Positions 11,291-22,259 of a DNA stretch of 64,000 nucleotides are shown one piece after another. Each line of letters opens with the position of its first letter. The first letter of the stretch is position 1. The translations under genes were made by a program, and so were the position numbers. The notes beneath the pieces were generated by a model, which searched no databases, was not told where the DNA came from, and worked only from the letters and a program-made list of their open reading frames with translations. Source of the DNA: Leishmania infantum JPCM5 (Eukaryota > Euglenozoa > Kinetoplastea > Trypanosomatida > Trypanosomatidae); the NCBI RefSeq assembly GCF_000002875.2, contig NC_009411.2, positions 248,001-312,000 on the forward strand, given 5' to 3'.

Positions 11291-13263
11291 GCGAAACGCT
11301 TGCGAGCAGAAACGATAATGTAAAATATCGCCGTCACGCGAAATAAAAATGTGTGGCAAATGGAAAGGGGGGGTCTACGCGAAGAAAACAAAAAAAAAGG
11401 TGCGTTTTCACTTTTGATGCGTGCTCGAGAATACGCACGCGTATTCTTTTGATTGTGTGACGAACACGAAAGGGTAGAGAGCCCCCATCACCACCACCAC
11501 CACCGACAGACGCACATACATACATATAATATCTGTGTGTGTTGTGACTTGTGCTTTCTTGTCTTGTCGGCTTCCTTGTGCTAGTTCCTTCATGTGTGTG
11601 TGTGTGTGTTTTCACCTTGTTGCTGTATTCGGATGTTGCGGCGTATGCCTGTCCTTTCCTTGTGGTGTTCTTCTTCGGCATCTGTATGCATGTGCACAGT
11701 GCGGCTCCTCCAGGCTGCCGTTTCTATCTCTTCCTTTTTACTCTTTGGCTCTCGTCCTCCTCCATTCGTATCTGTTTGTTTTCCTTTCCTCGTTGGTGCA
11801 CGAGCTTATGTGTGTCATGTGTGTCGGGTCGTCGTGAGTGTCCGCGTGTGGCTGCGGCTCCTGTGCGCCTTCCTTCTTGCTCTCATCTCTTTGTTTTGCT
11901 TGCACATGTGATCATTGGGGCTTCGAGCCTACTTCCTGCGCCTTCTTCTTTTTCCATTCTTGTCTCGTTGTTCGGTGATTGCTGCCGTGATCATCGTCCT
12001 TCCACGTGCTCCGCTTGTCGATGTCCATGCTCTCTTTGTCTTCGGCTCTCTCCCCCTCTTGCTTCTCTGAATTTCGTTGTGTTCCATGTACATCCTACCC
12101 CCTCCCCCTCTCACGCACCCGTACCCGCACGCGACCTCTTCCTTTTGTCTTCCTCTTTTCCGTCGATCTCTTCATGGGAAGGAAGCGTGATGTAGTCGAT
12201 GTCCTGTTTGGCACGCACACACGGTAGGCACACACGTTAAGGTAAGAATACGTGGCAGGAACCTTGCCCGAGTGCGAAAGGTGCTCGAGGTCGAACAAGG
12301 CGCACGAAGGCTCGCTCCGGCTCGACGAAAGGAAGAGAAGACGACCAGGTGCGTTGACGGAGCTGTGCGCAGCGTGTCATCAAGCACGCTGCTCCGGCGC
12401 ATCCCGGGTCATTCGATTTGCGCAAAGAGACAGAGAACGAGGGTGCAACAGGCAGCCTGGACGGGCATTGGTACCCATGGGCTGCCTGGTTGTGCTGATG
12501 TCGCTCTCTTATGAGCATCTGCCACGCTCTCTCAATGAAGGTATGCTCCGCTCCACAGCTGTGCCTCGAATCGACCTTGACGCTTCGCTGCTCTCTCACT
12601 CTTTTCCGTGACGTGTGCCCCACGTACGCTCCTCCTCTTCACATCCGTCTGCGCGCCACATGTAAACATGTGCACACGGCGCCCACTGTACCTGTTCTCC
12701 TTGTTGGCGCGGCCGCTTGTTTTCGACCTCTGTCCTCACTTTACAGAGTCATCCTGAGCATCACGGCGGCATACCGTGAGGCCGAGGTATTCAACGACAT
12801 AGGCGGCGTCTCTTAGCCCTTCTGTGCCCTGCTGCTCATTCGCACATGGGGGAGGGGGCACCGGTGTCATTCTGCATCCGCCATGCGCATCGACGGGATT
12901 CGAACGCTTCCGAAAACGCGCGCTACGTTTTTTTTTTTCGTCGCGTAAAGAAGAAGAGGCGGCGCAGGACATTTCGCCGTAAAAGTGTCATGCACCCGCT
13001 CCCATGCGGCAAGAGAAGCGCCTTGACAGCTCCTTGCGTGGTCTCATCCAACAAAGTTGCAGAGGCGGCGGGCTTTCAACGCTTGCGCCGCGCGCGCGGC
13101 AACAGCAGCGTCCGAGTGCAGCAGTCGCGAAGGCGAGAAGCGCTAGAGCACCCATGTGCTCTTATTAGAATCTGAGAGCGTCTTTCCGCCTCCCACCCCC
13201 CCCCTCAGGTTCGGAGCGCGGCGGCGCGGCCGTGTGGTGTGCCTCGTCTTCGCTCTGCTCTGA
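11291..13263 (+). other. Intergenic region, no gene seen
   Basis: 3' UTR-like sequence with (CACCAC)n near 11491-11504, (TG)n near 11593-11610 and long T/C stretches to about 12170. From 12250 to 13260 composition becomes more even and GC-rich, with short open frames on both strands. These could be remnants of the decayed locus that follows, but I could not assign any of them. Confidence 0.4.
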
Positions 13264-14204
13264 TTCACGGCGCTGGCGCGTGCCACGGTGGCTTATCGAC
13301 AAGATCAACGGGGCCAGAACCTTTACGTCCCCGGCCTACCGTTTCGCGACAAAACGCGCCGTTATGCAGCGACGCGAAACGCTCGACGTCGTGCTTTCAC
13401 CTCTCACATGCTTGTGGAGGTGCACCAGAGGCTCAAAGAAATCATGACTTCTCACATACACTCGAACGTGCTTCGCCTGCCTCCGTGGATCAACGGCCTA
13501 CTCCGGAGGCTGCCCCATCGTCTTGCTAGCTCTGCAGTGTGTGTGGTGCTACCACCAAGTATGTTTCAGCGGAGACGGCAATCAGCTCGCCTTTCACCGA
13601 GGTGGCCTCCGCCCCAACAGTCCCACAGTCAGCGGGTGGGAAGGCGCCGATCGGCTGACGGCATGCCGAACTTGTGGCCGATGTTGGACGGCTACCCGGT
13701 CTTCGCAGACAGAAAGTGCGAGACGCGCGTGTTGATGGCTCTCCTCATGGCCGACGGCATCCCGCGTTTTGGGCAGACAGCGACCGCTTCGGCTAAAGTC
13801 ACGGAACCCTCTCTTTCAGCAGCTTCAGCCTCCGGTGGCTCGTAGAGCTGTGCAGGACCACAACCACGAAACTACCCTCTCCACCTCGTGGCAGGAATGT
13901 GGGTCTGCTGGTCGGCCTTGCGATTGCCTCTGCCGTGGCCCTTGGCGTCATCGTTGGCTTGGCTCTCTTTTCGTGCGCGCCAGCATGCACTGCTGTTACT
14001 TTTGCCGCAGCGGCCGAAGTGGAAGACTTCCACTCAGTCACCACATCGCGCGCATTGCCGTGGCGGCTCAACAGCCGCTGGCGCCACATCCTTCGATACG
14101 CTCTCCTATATACCCGGTTCTTCCTTTCACGCTGTTGGCATCGCCATGAATGTGACGTGCTCATTGCACCGCATTCGCGTGTACTCACAGTCGATGCTCC
14201 TTAG
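13264..14204 (+). pseudogene. Possible decayed protein-coding locus (multi-frame)
   Basis: Coding-like sequence appears in pieces in different frames. In one frame, open from 13264 to a TAG at 13843-13845, are segments such as LYVPGLPFRDKTRRY, HMLVEVHQRLKEIM and LRLPPWINGLLRRLP that do not look like translated UTR. In another frame, about 13848-14204, a basic Thr/Pro stretch precedes a clean Ala/Val/Gly-rich hydrophobic helix (GLLVGLAIASAVALGVIVGL) followed by Cys residues, as in a type I membrane protein. No single ATG-started frame joins the pieces. This may be a broken surface-protein gene between the lectin-like gene and the transporter array. The parental family is unknown, so the call is tentative. 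Confidence 0.3.
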
Positions 14205-14799
14205 CCTCCAGCAGTGGCGGCAGGTGCTCGCCCTTCAGTCTCCTCTTCGCAACCTCCAACGGTGCGTCAGCAGCGCGGCTAGGTCGGCGGGGTGCGCCGA
14301 GGCGCGACCAAGGACTTCCTCTTGGGCAGCGTCGGTGGGCTGCTGGAAAAATCTCCCTCGCGCCCTCTTCGAGGGTCTCTCTTTGTCTCCTCCTCGTCTG
14401 TGTGTCTTGCCTTACGCTAACGCTGCACATTCTATCCTTCACAGATCCCTCTTCTCTCGTTATCCTTCTGCACCTTTTTCTGCTGCGCTCGTATCTATAG
14501 GTGTCTTCCCTGATGACGAGGGTGGCGGTGATGCACCTCACGGGGTGGAGGACCCCGCCCGGTATGGAAGCCAAGCATCCCCCTCCCCCCCCGTTCCTCC
14601 ATCCCCTGCCAAATGCCGAGCCCCACTTCTGCTGGTGGCAGGGTCAGGCAGCAGTTTCGTGAGGAAGTCAGAGCGATTTATCGCCACTGATGCTGGCAGT
14701 CAGAGCCTCGATGGCGAGGCATCCAAGCGACCCGCGACAGCGAACACGCTAGTGCCATCCATAGGATTAGGCAGAGTGTCCGCGCGACTCGAAGGTATA
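14205..14799 (+). other. Intergenic region, no gene seen
   Basis: Mixed-composition sequence with pyrimidine-rich patches (14370-14500) and a C-run near 14580-14600. No supported gene or RNA. Confidence 0.35.
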
Positions 14800-15150
14800 T
14801 AAGTTACCACCACCCCTCACGCTGCCCTGCTGGTGTGGGGATGGGGCCTGCGTACCACCCCCAGGGGAGGATGCACCAGCTGGAAACCAACATGATGGGA
14901 AGAGCGGATCTGGGGCAACCTGCGAGGCGGCTGTGGTGGGTAGCGTTCGAGGCCGAGGCAGCGCTCAGATGGCCGAGTCGGTGCATTGCTGTAACACGTG
15001 TGTCTGCGACCGCTTCGCGCGACGCGAAGGCCTCCTGCTATGCGGGAGAGGGTAATTTGGAGTGCAGTGGAGCTTATGTTGTATGGCAAACATCGGGACC
15101 ACCTTGAAGAGGATGTTGTTTTGGTCTACATCTCTTGCGCTTGTGTAGAG
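14800..15150 (+). repeat. SIDER-like degenerate retroposon fragment
   Basis: The segment around 14990-15085 shares word order with the element at 44960-45560: a GTCTGC...GCTTCGCGC.ACGCGA motif (15001-15026 versus 45445-45472), then a GGAGTGCAGTGGA...TTATGTTGTATG motif (15058-15085) matching the same element near 45500-45533. The upstream G-rich portion (14830-14870) also resembles the 5' part of such elements. Divergence is high, so boundaries are approximate. Identification as SIDER rests on this internal comparison and on memory of the family. Confidence 0.4.
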
Positions 15151-15677
15151 CCTGGGAATGTGTTGAGGGGCCCTTCTACCGGTGGTACACGCGCTCACAC
15201 AAGCGCATCGATCAATGTACGGCAGGCAATTCTGTGATCAGCTCCTTTTTTGACAAAGAAACCGTTCTCCTCGGCGGCGTCCGCTCGCTAGTGTGTGCAC
15301 GGGCGGAGAACCTAAATGTTGCACACCGTATCCTGTGCGAGGCAAAGGCGGTGAAGCCGTCTCACTCGCGGGGGCGCAGGAATCAGGTGCGTAAAGCATC
15401 GATCCTGTCTTTTGGGCGTCTTCGGCGCCCACAACAGCTCATGCAGTGAACACTCCTCTTCTTTTCTCACAACTCCCTGTCGCCCGGCACCTTCCTCCCA
15501 TTCTCGGTGCCTCTACTGGCCATCGGGTACATCGTCATCACGACCGAAGCGCACGCAAAACTTACATGCACACTTTAGCACGCAAGCCCTGATCACTGCC
15601 ACGCGAGCCTTTCCGAACACTGACTGACCCCCCCCCTCCCCAACTCCCTCAGCGCCGTGCACCGTCACACACATTCA
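15151..15677 (+). other. Intergenic region upstream of transporter array
   Basis: No gene recognised. Sequence becomes C/T/A-rich after 15440 and leads into the inferred splice acceptor of the first amino acid transporter gene. Confidence 0.4.
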
Positions 15678-15691
15678 CGCCTCTGTTTCAG
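15678..15691 (+). promoter_or_regulatory. Inferred spliced-leader acceptor for the 15760 gene
   Basis: Pyrimidine-rich CGCCTCTGTTTCAG ending in AG at 15690-15691, 68 nt before the ATG at 15760. In kinetoplastids the first AG after a pyrimidine tract is normally the trans-splice site; usage here is inferred. Confidence 0.45.
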
Positions 15692-15759
15692 CAGGCACAC
15701 GCTTTCCGCTCACGGAGCTGACCCGGCTAACCTCTCGCGCTTCACATACCCGCACCACC

Positions 15760-17262
15760 ATGGCCAGCAAGGAACCAAACCCCTTCCATATGCACAATTC
15801 GGAGCCTGCACGGCGTCAGGGCCACGGGGAGCCGATGGACCTACGCTCCGAGCTTGACATGGAAGTAGCGCAGGGATACGACGCGAAATGCGTGCGGGGG
15901 GTGGAGGACGTCTCCTCCGCCGAGGCGCCGGACCCATACGACTTCTCGCGGTACGACCCGAGGCGCCAGATCGAGTTGCAGGACAAGATCCGCGCTGATC
16001 GCGTGGCCCGCCGCCTCGTCCCCGCGAATGTGTTCCAGAAGTACTTCGACTACTTGGTGCCCTACGGCGGCCTGGTTTCCACGGGCCTCAACCTGGCCAG
16101 CTCCTCCATTGGTGCCGGCATTATTGCGCTGCCCTACGCCTTCAACGCCTCTGGTCTTGTTATGGCCATCATCTACATGTTCATGATTGCCTACCTCACC
16201 ATCTACTCCTACTACCTGCTGGGCCAGGCGGGCACCAAGACTGGTCTGCGCAACTACGAGCAGATCGTACGCACGCTCCTCGGCCCTGGCGCGGACTACT
16301 TCCTCGCCTTCTGCATGTGGTTTCTCAGTTTTGGCGGGGAGGTGTCGTACGTCATCTCCGTGAAGGATGTGCTGACGGCCTTCCTCGAGGACGCGGACAA
16401 CACGCCGGCGTTCTTGCTGAACATCTGGGGCCAGCGCCTCCTCACCTTCCTCGTGTGGCTCGTGGCCATGCTGCCGCTGTGCCTGCCGAAGGAGATCAAC
16501 TCGCTGCGCTACTTCTCCTGCGTCGCGATTGTGTTCATAGTGTATTTTGTGATTGCGATGGTAGTGCACAGCGCGCAGAACGGCCTGCGCGCGGATCCGC
16601 GCCCGGAGATCAGGATGTTCACGACGGGCAACACCGCCGTTTCTGGGATGTCCACGTTCATCTTCGCCTTCCTGTCGCAGCTGAACGCGTATGAAAGTTA
16701 TGAAGAAATGAGCAACCCCACGCCGCTGCGCCTGACACTGGGTGCCACCATCGCCGTCGGTATCGTGTTTGTGTTGTACTTCCTCTCCGGCCTCTTTGGC
16801 TACCTTGACTTCGGCGCCGAGATGACCGGCTCCGCGCTGAAGAAGTACAATCCGGTGAAGGACGTCATGATGGGCGTCGGATACGTGGGTATCCTGTTCA
16901 AGCTGTGCGTTGGGTTCGGTCTGCACATGATCCCGGTTCGTGATGCCATCTACCACTGCGTCCGCGTGGACGTGCACACGTTTGCGTGGTGGAAGAACGC
17001 GTGCGTGTGCGCCTTCATGGCGCTGCTGTCGCTCGTGGCTGGTCTGTTCATCCCGAGCATCAACGTCGTCTTCGGCCTCGTTGGCGGCTTCTCTGGCGGC
17101 TTCATCGGCTTTATCTACCCCTCCTTCATGGTCATGTACTCCGGCAACTGGTCGCTGTCGTCGGTTGGGTGGTTCCACTACCTGTCCACGTACTTTTTGC
17201 TGATTGTCGGCGTCGTTGGCGTCGTGTGGGGCACGGCCAGCTCCATCTATGGCGAGATTTAA
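15760..17262 (+). CDS. Amino acid transporter, AAAP family, 500 aa (array copy 1)
   Basis: ATG at 15760, preceded by CACC, to TAA at 17260-17262. A roughly 100-residue charged cytosolic N-terminus is followed by about eleven hydrophobic spans. The first span region carries the SSSIGAGIIALPYAF signature near residues 114-128, typical of the amino acid/auxin permease (Aa_trans) family. Other family-like segments are LCLPKEINSLR near 240-250 and GLFGYLDFG after the seventh span. The role is proton-coupled or facilitative amino acid import at the plasma membrane; substrate cannot be told from sequence. The 3' half is nearly identical to the copy beyond the assembly gap, with A-to-S and S-to-A changes near 16750-16790 versus 21450-21490. 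A third, divergent member lies at 25040. Confidence 0.96.
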   Translation: MASKEPNPFHMHNSEPARRQGHGEPMDLRSELDMEVAQGYDAKCVRGVEDVSSAEAPDPYDFSRYDPRRQIELQDKIRADRVARRLVPANVFQKYFDYLVPYGGLVSTGLNLASSSIGAGIIALPYAFNASGLVMAIIYMFMIAYLTIYSYYLLGQAGTKTGLRNYEQIVRTLLGPGADYFLAFCMWFLSFGGEVSYVISVKDVLTAFLEDADNTPAFLLNIWGQRLLTFLVWLVAMLPLCLPKEINSLRYFSCVAIVFIVYFVIAMVVHSAQNGLRADPRPEIRMFTTGNTAVSGMSTFIFAFLSQLNAYESYEEMSNPTPLRLTLGATIAVGIVFVLYFLSGLFGYLDFGAEMTGSALKKYNPVKDVMMGVGYVGILFKLCVGFGLHMIPVRDAIYHCVRVDVHTFAWWKNACVCAFMALLSLVAGLFIPSINVVFGLVGGFSGGFIGFIYPSFMVMYSGNWSLSSVGWFHYLSTYFLLIVGVVGVVWGTASSIYGEI

Positions 17263-18999
17263 CTTTTTTTTTCTTTGTCAACGGTCAATAGGCTAATGGA
17301 GTAAAACCGTCGACGCTCGGTGGTAAAGAAGATGTGGAGAGAAGTGCGTCGTGCCTTCTCATCGATTGCCGGCCGGGAGGGTTGTTTTGAATGTCGCTCT
17401 CTCCCTTCTTTGTTGCTCCGTGCCATGAGTTTATCCTCAGCTAGCGTGGCTGTGCTCGTCGTTCTTGTTTGTTTTCTTACTTTTCATTGTTTTCCTTCTC
17501 TGAACTCTCTCGGTGCTGCAGGGAGAGTCTCGTATACCAGTCGCAGAGCCCAATAGACGTCTGTATGGACCCTCCCCCTGACTGTCTTCTGTCATGCCTG
17601 CGCGAGGCTGGTGTATGCACGCGTGCGGTTTCGGTGCTGTCGGTTTTTTTTTGTACTATGATTTCTGTTTTCTTTTTGTTTTTCTTGTTTACGACGGAGC
17701 GCCTTTTTCTATTGTGTTGCTCTGCGTTTGTTCTCTCTCTTACTTTCTCCACCGGGATGTGGGAGACACGAAGCATAACAAGTATACCATCGATAAAGGA
17801 GAAAACGCGCTGCAAGGTGTTGTAAAATGCCTGAGTATCTAGCACTGCACTGGTCTGTTGGTAGTAACGAGTGACGGCGACTACCATCGTGGTATTGCAG
17901 ACCTTATTCCCCCTCCCCTCTTTCTATTTTGCTTTGGTGATCGAAGTGGTCGTGTCTGTGCTGTCACTGCCGATCGGGCATGTCGCCATCGGACGTTGCT
18001 CACCTCCCTCCTCATCTCTCATTTCACTTTTTTTATTTTTTTTTTCCCCGTGTATTTTGTTTCCGTTTTTTTTTTTCGCCCCACAGGTTCTGCGGGCGGC
18101 CTCTCTGTTACGTTCTACTTCGGGCCTCTTCCGCACGTCTTCACCTTTTTTTTTTGTTTCTCCTTCCCGGGATCATGTCTCGACGGCCTCCTCGTCTGAG
18201 CGCGGTTGTGGGATGTGTGGTGTACGTGTTGTCCACGAAGGTGCTTCGGCCAACATCTTCGACGGGGATGTCGACATGCATCGGCACAGCTCTGCTCAAC
18301 ATAGCCGCCTACGGAGTGGGTGAATGCGTAGAAGGCTTGTCTTCCTCCCCCACCAGACCTCAGTCGTGAGGAAATCGACCGCTATCGGGACGCCGCTGTT
18401 AACGACGGCCGTACAGAGTCGGTTTGTGCACGTTTCAGTTCATGCTTATGGATGCGCGCGTGCACGCAACGTCTCTCCGCACGTGTCCCAAGTCGCCGAT
18501 GTGCGTCCCTGCATTCAGGCGCGCACAGTCCAGCGTTTTTACGATGAAGCGGCGAACTTCTGGAGGAGCATCCGTGGGCTATGCGGCACGCACCTTTCCT
18601 CACACGCGCGAAGCGATTCGAGACACAACTCTATTGGACGCACTCCTAAGAGTGCGTCTGTGTTGTGGATGGCGAGGTAGACGCAAGCGAAGACAGCAGC
18701 TGCGGAAGTCTTGTTGTTTACTCCTAATCCGCGCTTTCTGCTGTTGCTGCGTCCCACCCAGTCCCCATCGACGGTATCCGTGAGCATGTGCACGACGGCT
18801 TTGTTGGGCGTCACCTCTGACACAGCCCACCTGCGCGTACATGCTGCTGTTTTTTTTCTTTTCTGGAATGCAGCCTAAAAAGGAGCGAGAACAGAAGGTG
18901 AACGTGTCTTCAGCTTCAAGACGTTCGTTAAGCCGCCGGTGAGAGCGACATCACCTGGGTGCATAGGTTTTCGCGCTGCCGATTCGGTGCCCCACGAAG
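17263..18999 (+). other. Intergenic region after transporter copy 1
   Basis: Probable 3' UTR: T-rich with long T-homopolymers (18028-18080, 18146-18159). Its sequence differs from the region after copy 2, starting right at the stop codon. A 118-codon frame at 18324-18680 contains a protein-like segment (VQRFYDEAANFWRSIRG), but it lacks clear coding bias over its whole length and is not called. Confidence 0.45.
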
Positions 19000-19740
19000 C
19001 CTTGCCAGGTGTTTGTGTGCGCGAACGTTTGCGAGCTCACGCCTTCTCGTCCCTACGGTGAGCTTGTGGTGATGCCCTTGTGGGGTGGGCTGTATTTATA
19101 TACATTCATGCGTGTATCGTGGTGTAGCGATGGGAAACGCTCCTTTTTTTTGTTTGTATTCTGTCCTCTCGTGTGTCGGTTCTGGGAACAGTCTCAATCC
19201 TGCGACCTCGGCCGCCACGCCCTCCCCCTTCACTATCAAACCCCCACCCTTCCTAAAAACTACCCCTAGCGATCCTGACACCACCACGCGCCCTCCCCTC
19301 TCTCCTTTCTGTTTCATCTTTTCGAACAAAAAGACACTCGTTTTGTGTGCTGTTGTTTTGCTGTCAATTCGTGATCTCATCTTCGACGTTTTTTTTTTTG
19401 CTTGCTGCTCTATCTTCAGCCTCTCCTTTCCCCTCCCCTCATCCCTGGTGTCACCACCGCTTCCGCGTCCACCATTCCGATCGTCATTTTTTATCTCCCC
19501 TCCCCTTTCCTCCCTGCGTGTCCCGGTAGAGGTGCCTATATATATATATGCCGCATATGTACAAACTCGCGTCTTCCCAGCAAACGCCATCATCAGCAGG
19601 ACTCTCTCTTTGCCCTCTTGACTTTATCGAAGTGTCTGTACATGGATTTCGTAAGCTTTCGTACATTTCTTCGGCTTGTTTAATCACTGCCTTTGGCGTG
19701 AGCCATCCTCATGGGAGTGCCCGTCCTTCTTCCCCTTCTT
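19000..19740 (+). repeat. Diverged left part of the transporter intergenic duplication (unit 1)
   Basis: Matches 22260-22900 with many differences and indels. Shared landmarks in order are GTGTGCGCGAA, GTGATGCCCTT, GTGTATCGT.GTG, TGTCCTC.TGTGT and GACCTCGG.CGCCACGCCCTCCCCCT. This is an older duplication than the block that follows. Confidence 0.6.
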
Positions 19741-21065
19741 TGCTTTGGGTCTTTGCGGCTTGTCTGTGTGTGCGCGCGCCTCTGACGCACCCCGAGGGGA
19801 TGGAGGGGCGCACCGTCGTTCCGCACAACGCGCCCGGTTCTCGCGCTCAGTGGAACTATGTTTTCCGGCGTCTCCCTTTCTGACCATCTTCCCAGCACCT
19901 ACCCCTGCTTCACCTCGGCGTCGCACCGAGATAATGCATCGACTCCTTCTCTCTTGTCTCGTCCGCAGCGTGTCCCTGTGGAGCGTGCCACTGCGCCGAT
20001 GGACAGCGCGATGGTGGAGAGAGGCAGAGAGCTCGATGGCAGCGACCGTGCAGAGAAACAGCACAAACAAGTGGCCACATGGCGACTTCCACAAAGGTGG
20101 CTGGAATGGAGGGAGATAGGTGGATCAGCCGGGCTGGTGCTTCTTTTCTTTGTCTGAGGCACCCTTGGATCACCACGTGGAGTGGGGGAAGATGCGATTT
20201 GGCGACCGCAGGAGACGGGCGGAGGACAAGGCGCCGCACAAACAGAGAGAGGACGTGGTGGCAAATGTCTAAGCACAACTGACGATGCTTCACGTCTTTC
20301 TCGCCTCCTCTCCCGTTTAGCTCGTGTCGCCACGGCATCCTCTTCACCTGCGCTCTGCCCTGCTTCGCTTTCGAGTCAGATACGGCACTCTGTTGGTGTT
20401 TCTATCCGGCGCACCACCAACCACGCGGGGCCTCCCTTCCCACTTCTCTTCTTTTTTTTTGTGGTTTTAGTTGTTCTGCTCGCCGTTTCTGCAGGGATTC
20501 GTCAGCTCCTCGGATGTGGGTCTGAGTGTGTCTGTGCGCGCCTTGGAAGTGGCACAGCCACTGCGATGGGCCGGAGCGGAGTCTGCGAGGTCAGTGGGCG
20601 TGCGCGTTGCTCCTCCCACTCCCCTTCCCTCTGGTCTCTCTCGCAATCTTTGCAGGCGAAGTCATCCCCGGTGGAGGAGTGGAAGGGCGCTGCCATGATC
20701 TCAACTACCCACTGGCAACCACTCACCAAGTAGCATACAGAGGCGAGCGCAGGACACGGATGAGCAGATGATCAGCGACGAAGCTCTCTCCACTAGCCCC
20801 CTTTTTTCTCCCTCATCTAGGTTTTCCCGCTTATCTCTCTGTTCCTTCCTGCACGTACCGCGGATCTCCAGTTGACGGCGTTCGTGTGTGAAAGAGTCCG
20901 TGTGCGGAGGACTGGCCATTGGCGGCTCTTCTCCTTCTCCGCTGACTCCTCGATGAGCATGCGCGTTTTCGGCTGTGGGTGCGGCACTGAGATCAGCACC
21001 TTTTCCCAATCACGCAGGGCGGAGTGGGCCCCTTTATTTCTTCGTGCAAATGTCGACGATGAGCG
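19741..21065 (+). repeat. Near-identical 1.3 kb transporter intergenic repeat, unit 1
   Basis: Matches 22901-24223 almost base for base (scattered substitutions, T-homopolymer length differences), and is cut on the right by the N gap. The match begins inside a tgctttgggtctttgcgg landmark. It has no gene of its own. By position it is the intergenic DNA that precedes transporter copy 2, just as unit 2 precedes the third transporter gene. Confidence 0.9.
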
Positions 21066-21164
21066 NNNNNNNNNNNNNNNNNNNNNNNNNNNNNNNNNNN
21101 NNNNNNNNNNNNNNNNNNNNNNNNNNNNNNNNNNNNNNNNNNNNNNNNNNNNNNNNNNNNNNNN
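21066..21164. other. Assembly gap (99 N)
   Basis: Ninety-nine N bases. By comparison with copy 1, the missing sequence should include about 707 nt of transporter coding sequence; by comparison with unit 2, also several hundred bases of upstream region. The N count therefore cannot be the true gap length. The flanks indicate a collapsed or unresolved tandem array. Confidence 0.97.
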
Positions 21165-21959
21165 CATGCTGCCGCTGTGCCTGCCGAAGGAGATCAACTC
21201 GCTGCGCTACTTCTCCTGCGTCGCGATGTGTTCATAGTGTATTTTGTGATTGCGATGGTAGTGCACAGCGCGCAGAACGGCCTGCGCGCGGATCCGCGCC
21301 CGGAGATCAGGATGTTCACGACGGGCAACACCGCCGTTTCTGGGATGTCCACGTTCATCTTCGCCTTCCTATCGCAGCTGAACGCGTATGAAAGTTATGA
21401 AGAAATGAGCAACCCCACGCCGCTGCGCCTCACGCTGGGTGCCACCATCTCTGTGGGCATCGTGTTTGTGTTGTACTTCCTCGCCGGCCTCTTTGGCTAC
21501 CTTGACTTCGGCGCCGAGATGACCGGCTCCGCGCTGAAGAAGTACAATCCGGTGAAGGACGTCATGATGGGCGTCGGATACGTGGGTATCCTGTTCAAGC
21601 TGTGCGTTGGGTTCGGTCTGCACATGATCCCGGTTCGTGATGCCATCTACCACTGCGTCCGCGTGGACGTGCACACGTTTGCGTGGTGGAAGAACGCGTG
21701 CGTGTGCGCCTTCATGGCGCTGCTGTCGCTCGTGGCTGGTCTGTTCATCCCGAGCATCAACGTCGTCTTCGGCCTCGTTGGCGGCTTCTCTGGCGGCTTC
21801 ATCGGCTTTATCTACCCCTCCTTCATGGTCATGTACTCCGGCAACTGGTCGCTGTCGTCGGTTGGGTGGTTCCACTACCTGTCCACGTACTTTTTGCTGA
21901 TTGTCGGCGTCGTTGGCGTCGTGTGGGGCACGGCCAGCTCCATCTATGGCGAGATTTAG
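21165..21959 (+). CDS. Amino acid transporter, AAAP family, 3' fragment (array copy 2; 5' end in gap, frameshift)
   Basis: Begins at the gap edge at the codon equivalent to residue 237 of copy 1 and ends at TAG 21957-21959. The first twenty codons match copy 1, then one base is missing near 21226 (GCGATTGTG in copy 1, GCGATGTG here). The original frame hits TAG at 21235-21237, and the transporter frame resumes one base over to the normal C-terminus. Apart from two conservative changes (ISVG for IAVG, FLAG for FLSG) the protein is identical to copy 1. The deletion lies within 65 bases of the gap, so consensus error is as likely as true pseudogenisation. Function would be as for copy 1. Confidence 0.85.
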   Translation, partial: HAAAVPAEGDQLAALLLLRRDVFIVYFVIAMVVHSAQNGLRADPRPEIRMFTTGNTAVSGMSTFIFAFLSQLNAYESYEEMSNPTPLRLTLGATISVGIVFVLYFLAGLFGYLDFGAEMTGSALKKYNPVKDVMMGVGYVGILFKLCVGFGLHMIPVRDAIYHCVRVDVHTFAWWKNACVCAFMALLSLVAGLFIPSINVVFGLVGGFSGGFIGFIYPSFMVMYSGNWSLSSVGWFHYLSTYFLLIVGVVGVVWGTASSIYGEI

Positions 21960-22259
21960 TGGCGATTGGGGTCCCTTCTACTCTGCTCGCCGTGAAGGGA
22001 TTGTGTTTCGCGCAGGCACCGTCCCAAAGCCGTCGAAGCCGGCGCTCTGTGACTTGATGGGGGCCGGGAAGCTGCCTGTGTGTGTGCACCGCTGTTTCTG
22101 TCCTTATTTTTTCACGGACGGGGTCTCACTGCGCGCTGACAGCGATGCCTTTTTTTTCTTCGGTGTGCAACCGAGAAGGGTCGCGAGACTACCTGGTCAA
22201 GGGGAGGTTCCGCGGTGGAAAGGCGTTTTAGCTGCAATTCTTGTGCCTGAAGAAGCCTC
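21960..22259 (+). other. Intergenic region after transporter copy 2
   Basis: 3' UTR-like sequence that does not match the region after copy 1, despite near identity of the coding parts up to the stop codon. No gene seen. Confidence 0.45.

Noticed and set aside
15841..17178. 445-codon minus-strand frame over transporter copy 1
   Set aside because: Antisense shadow of a strongly biased GC-rich coding sequence; the plus-strand protein has unmistakable family motifs.
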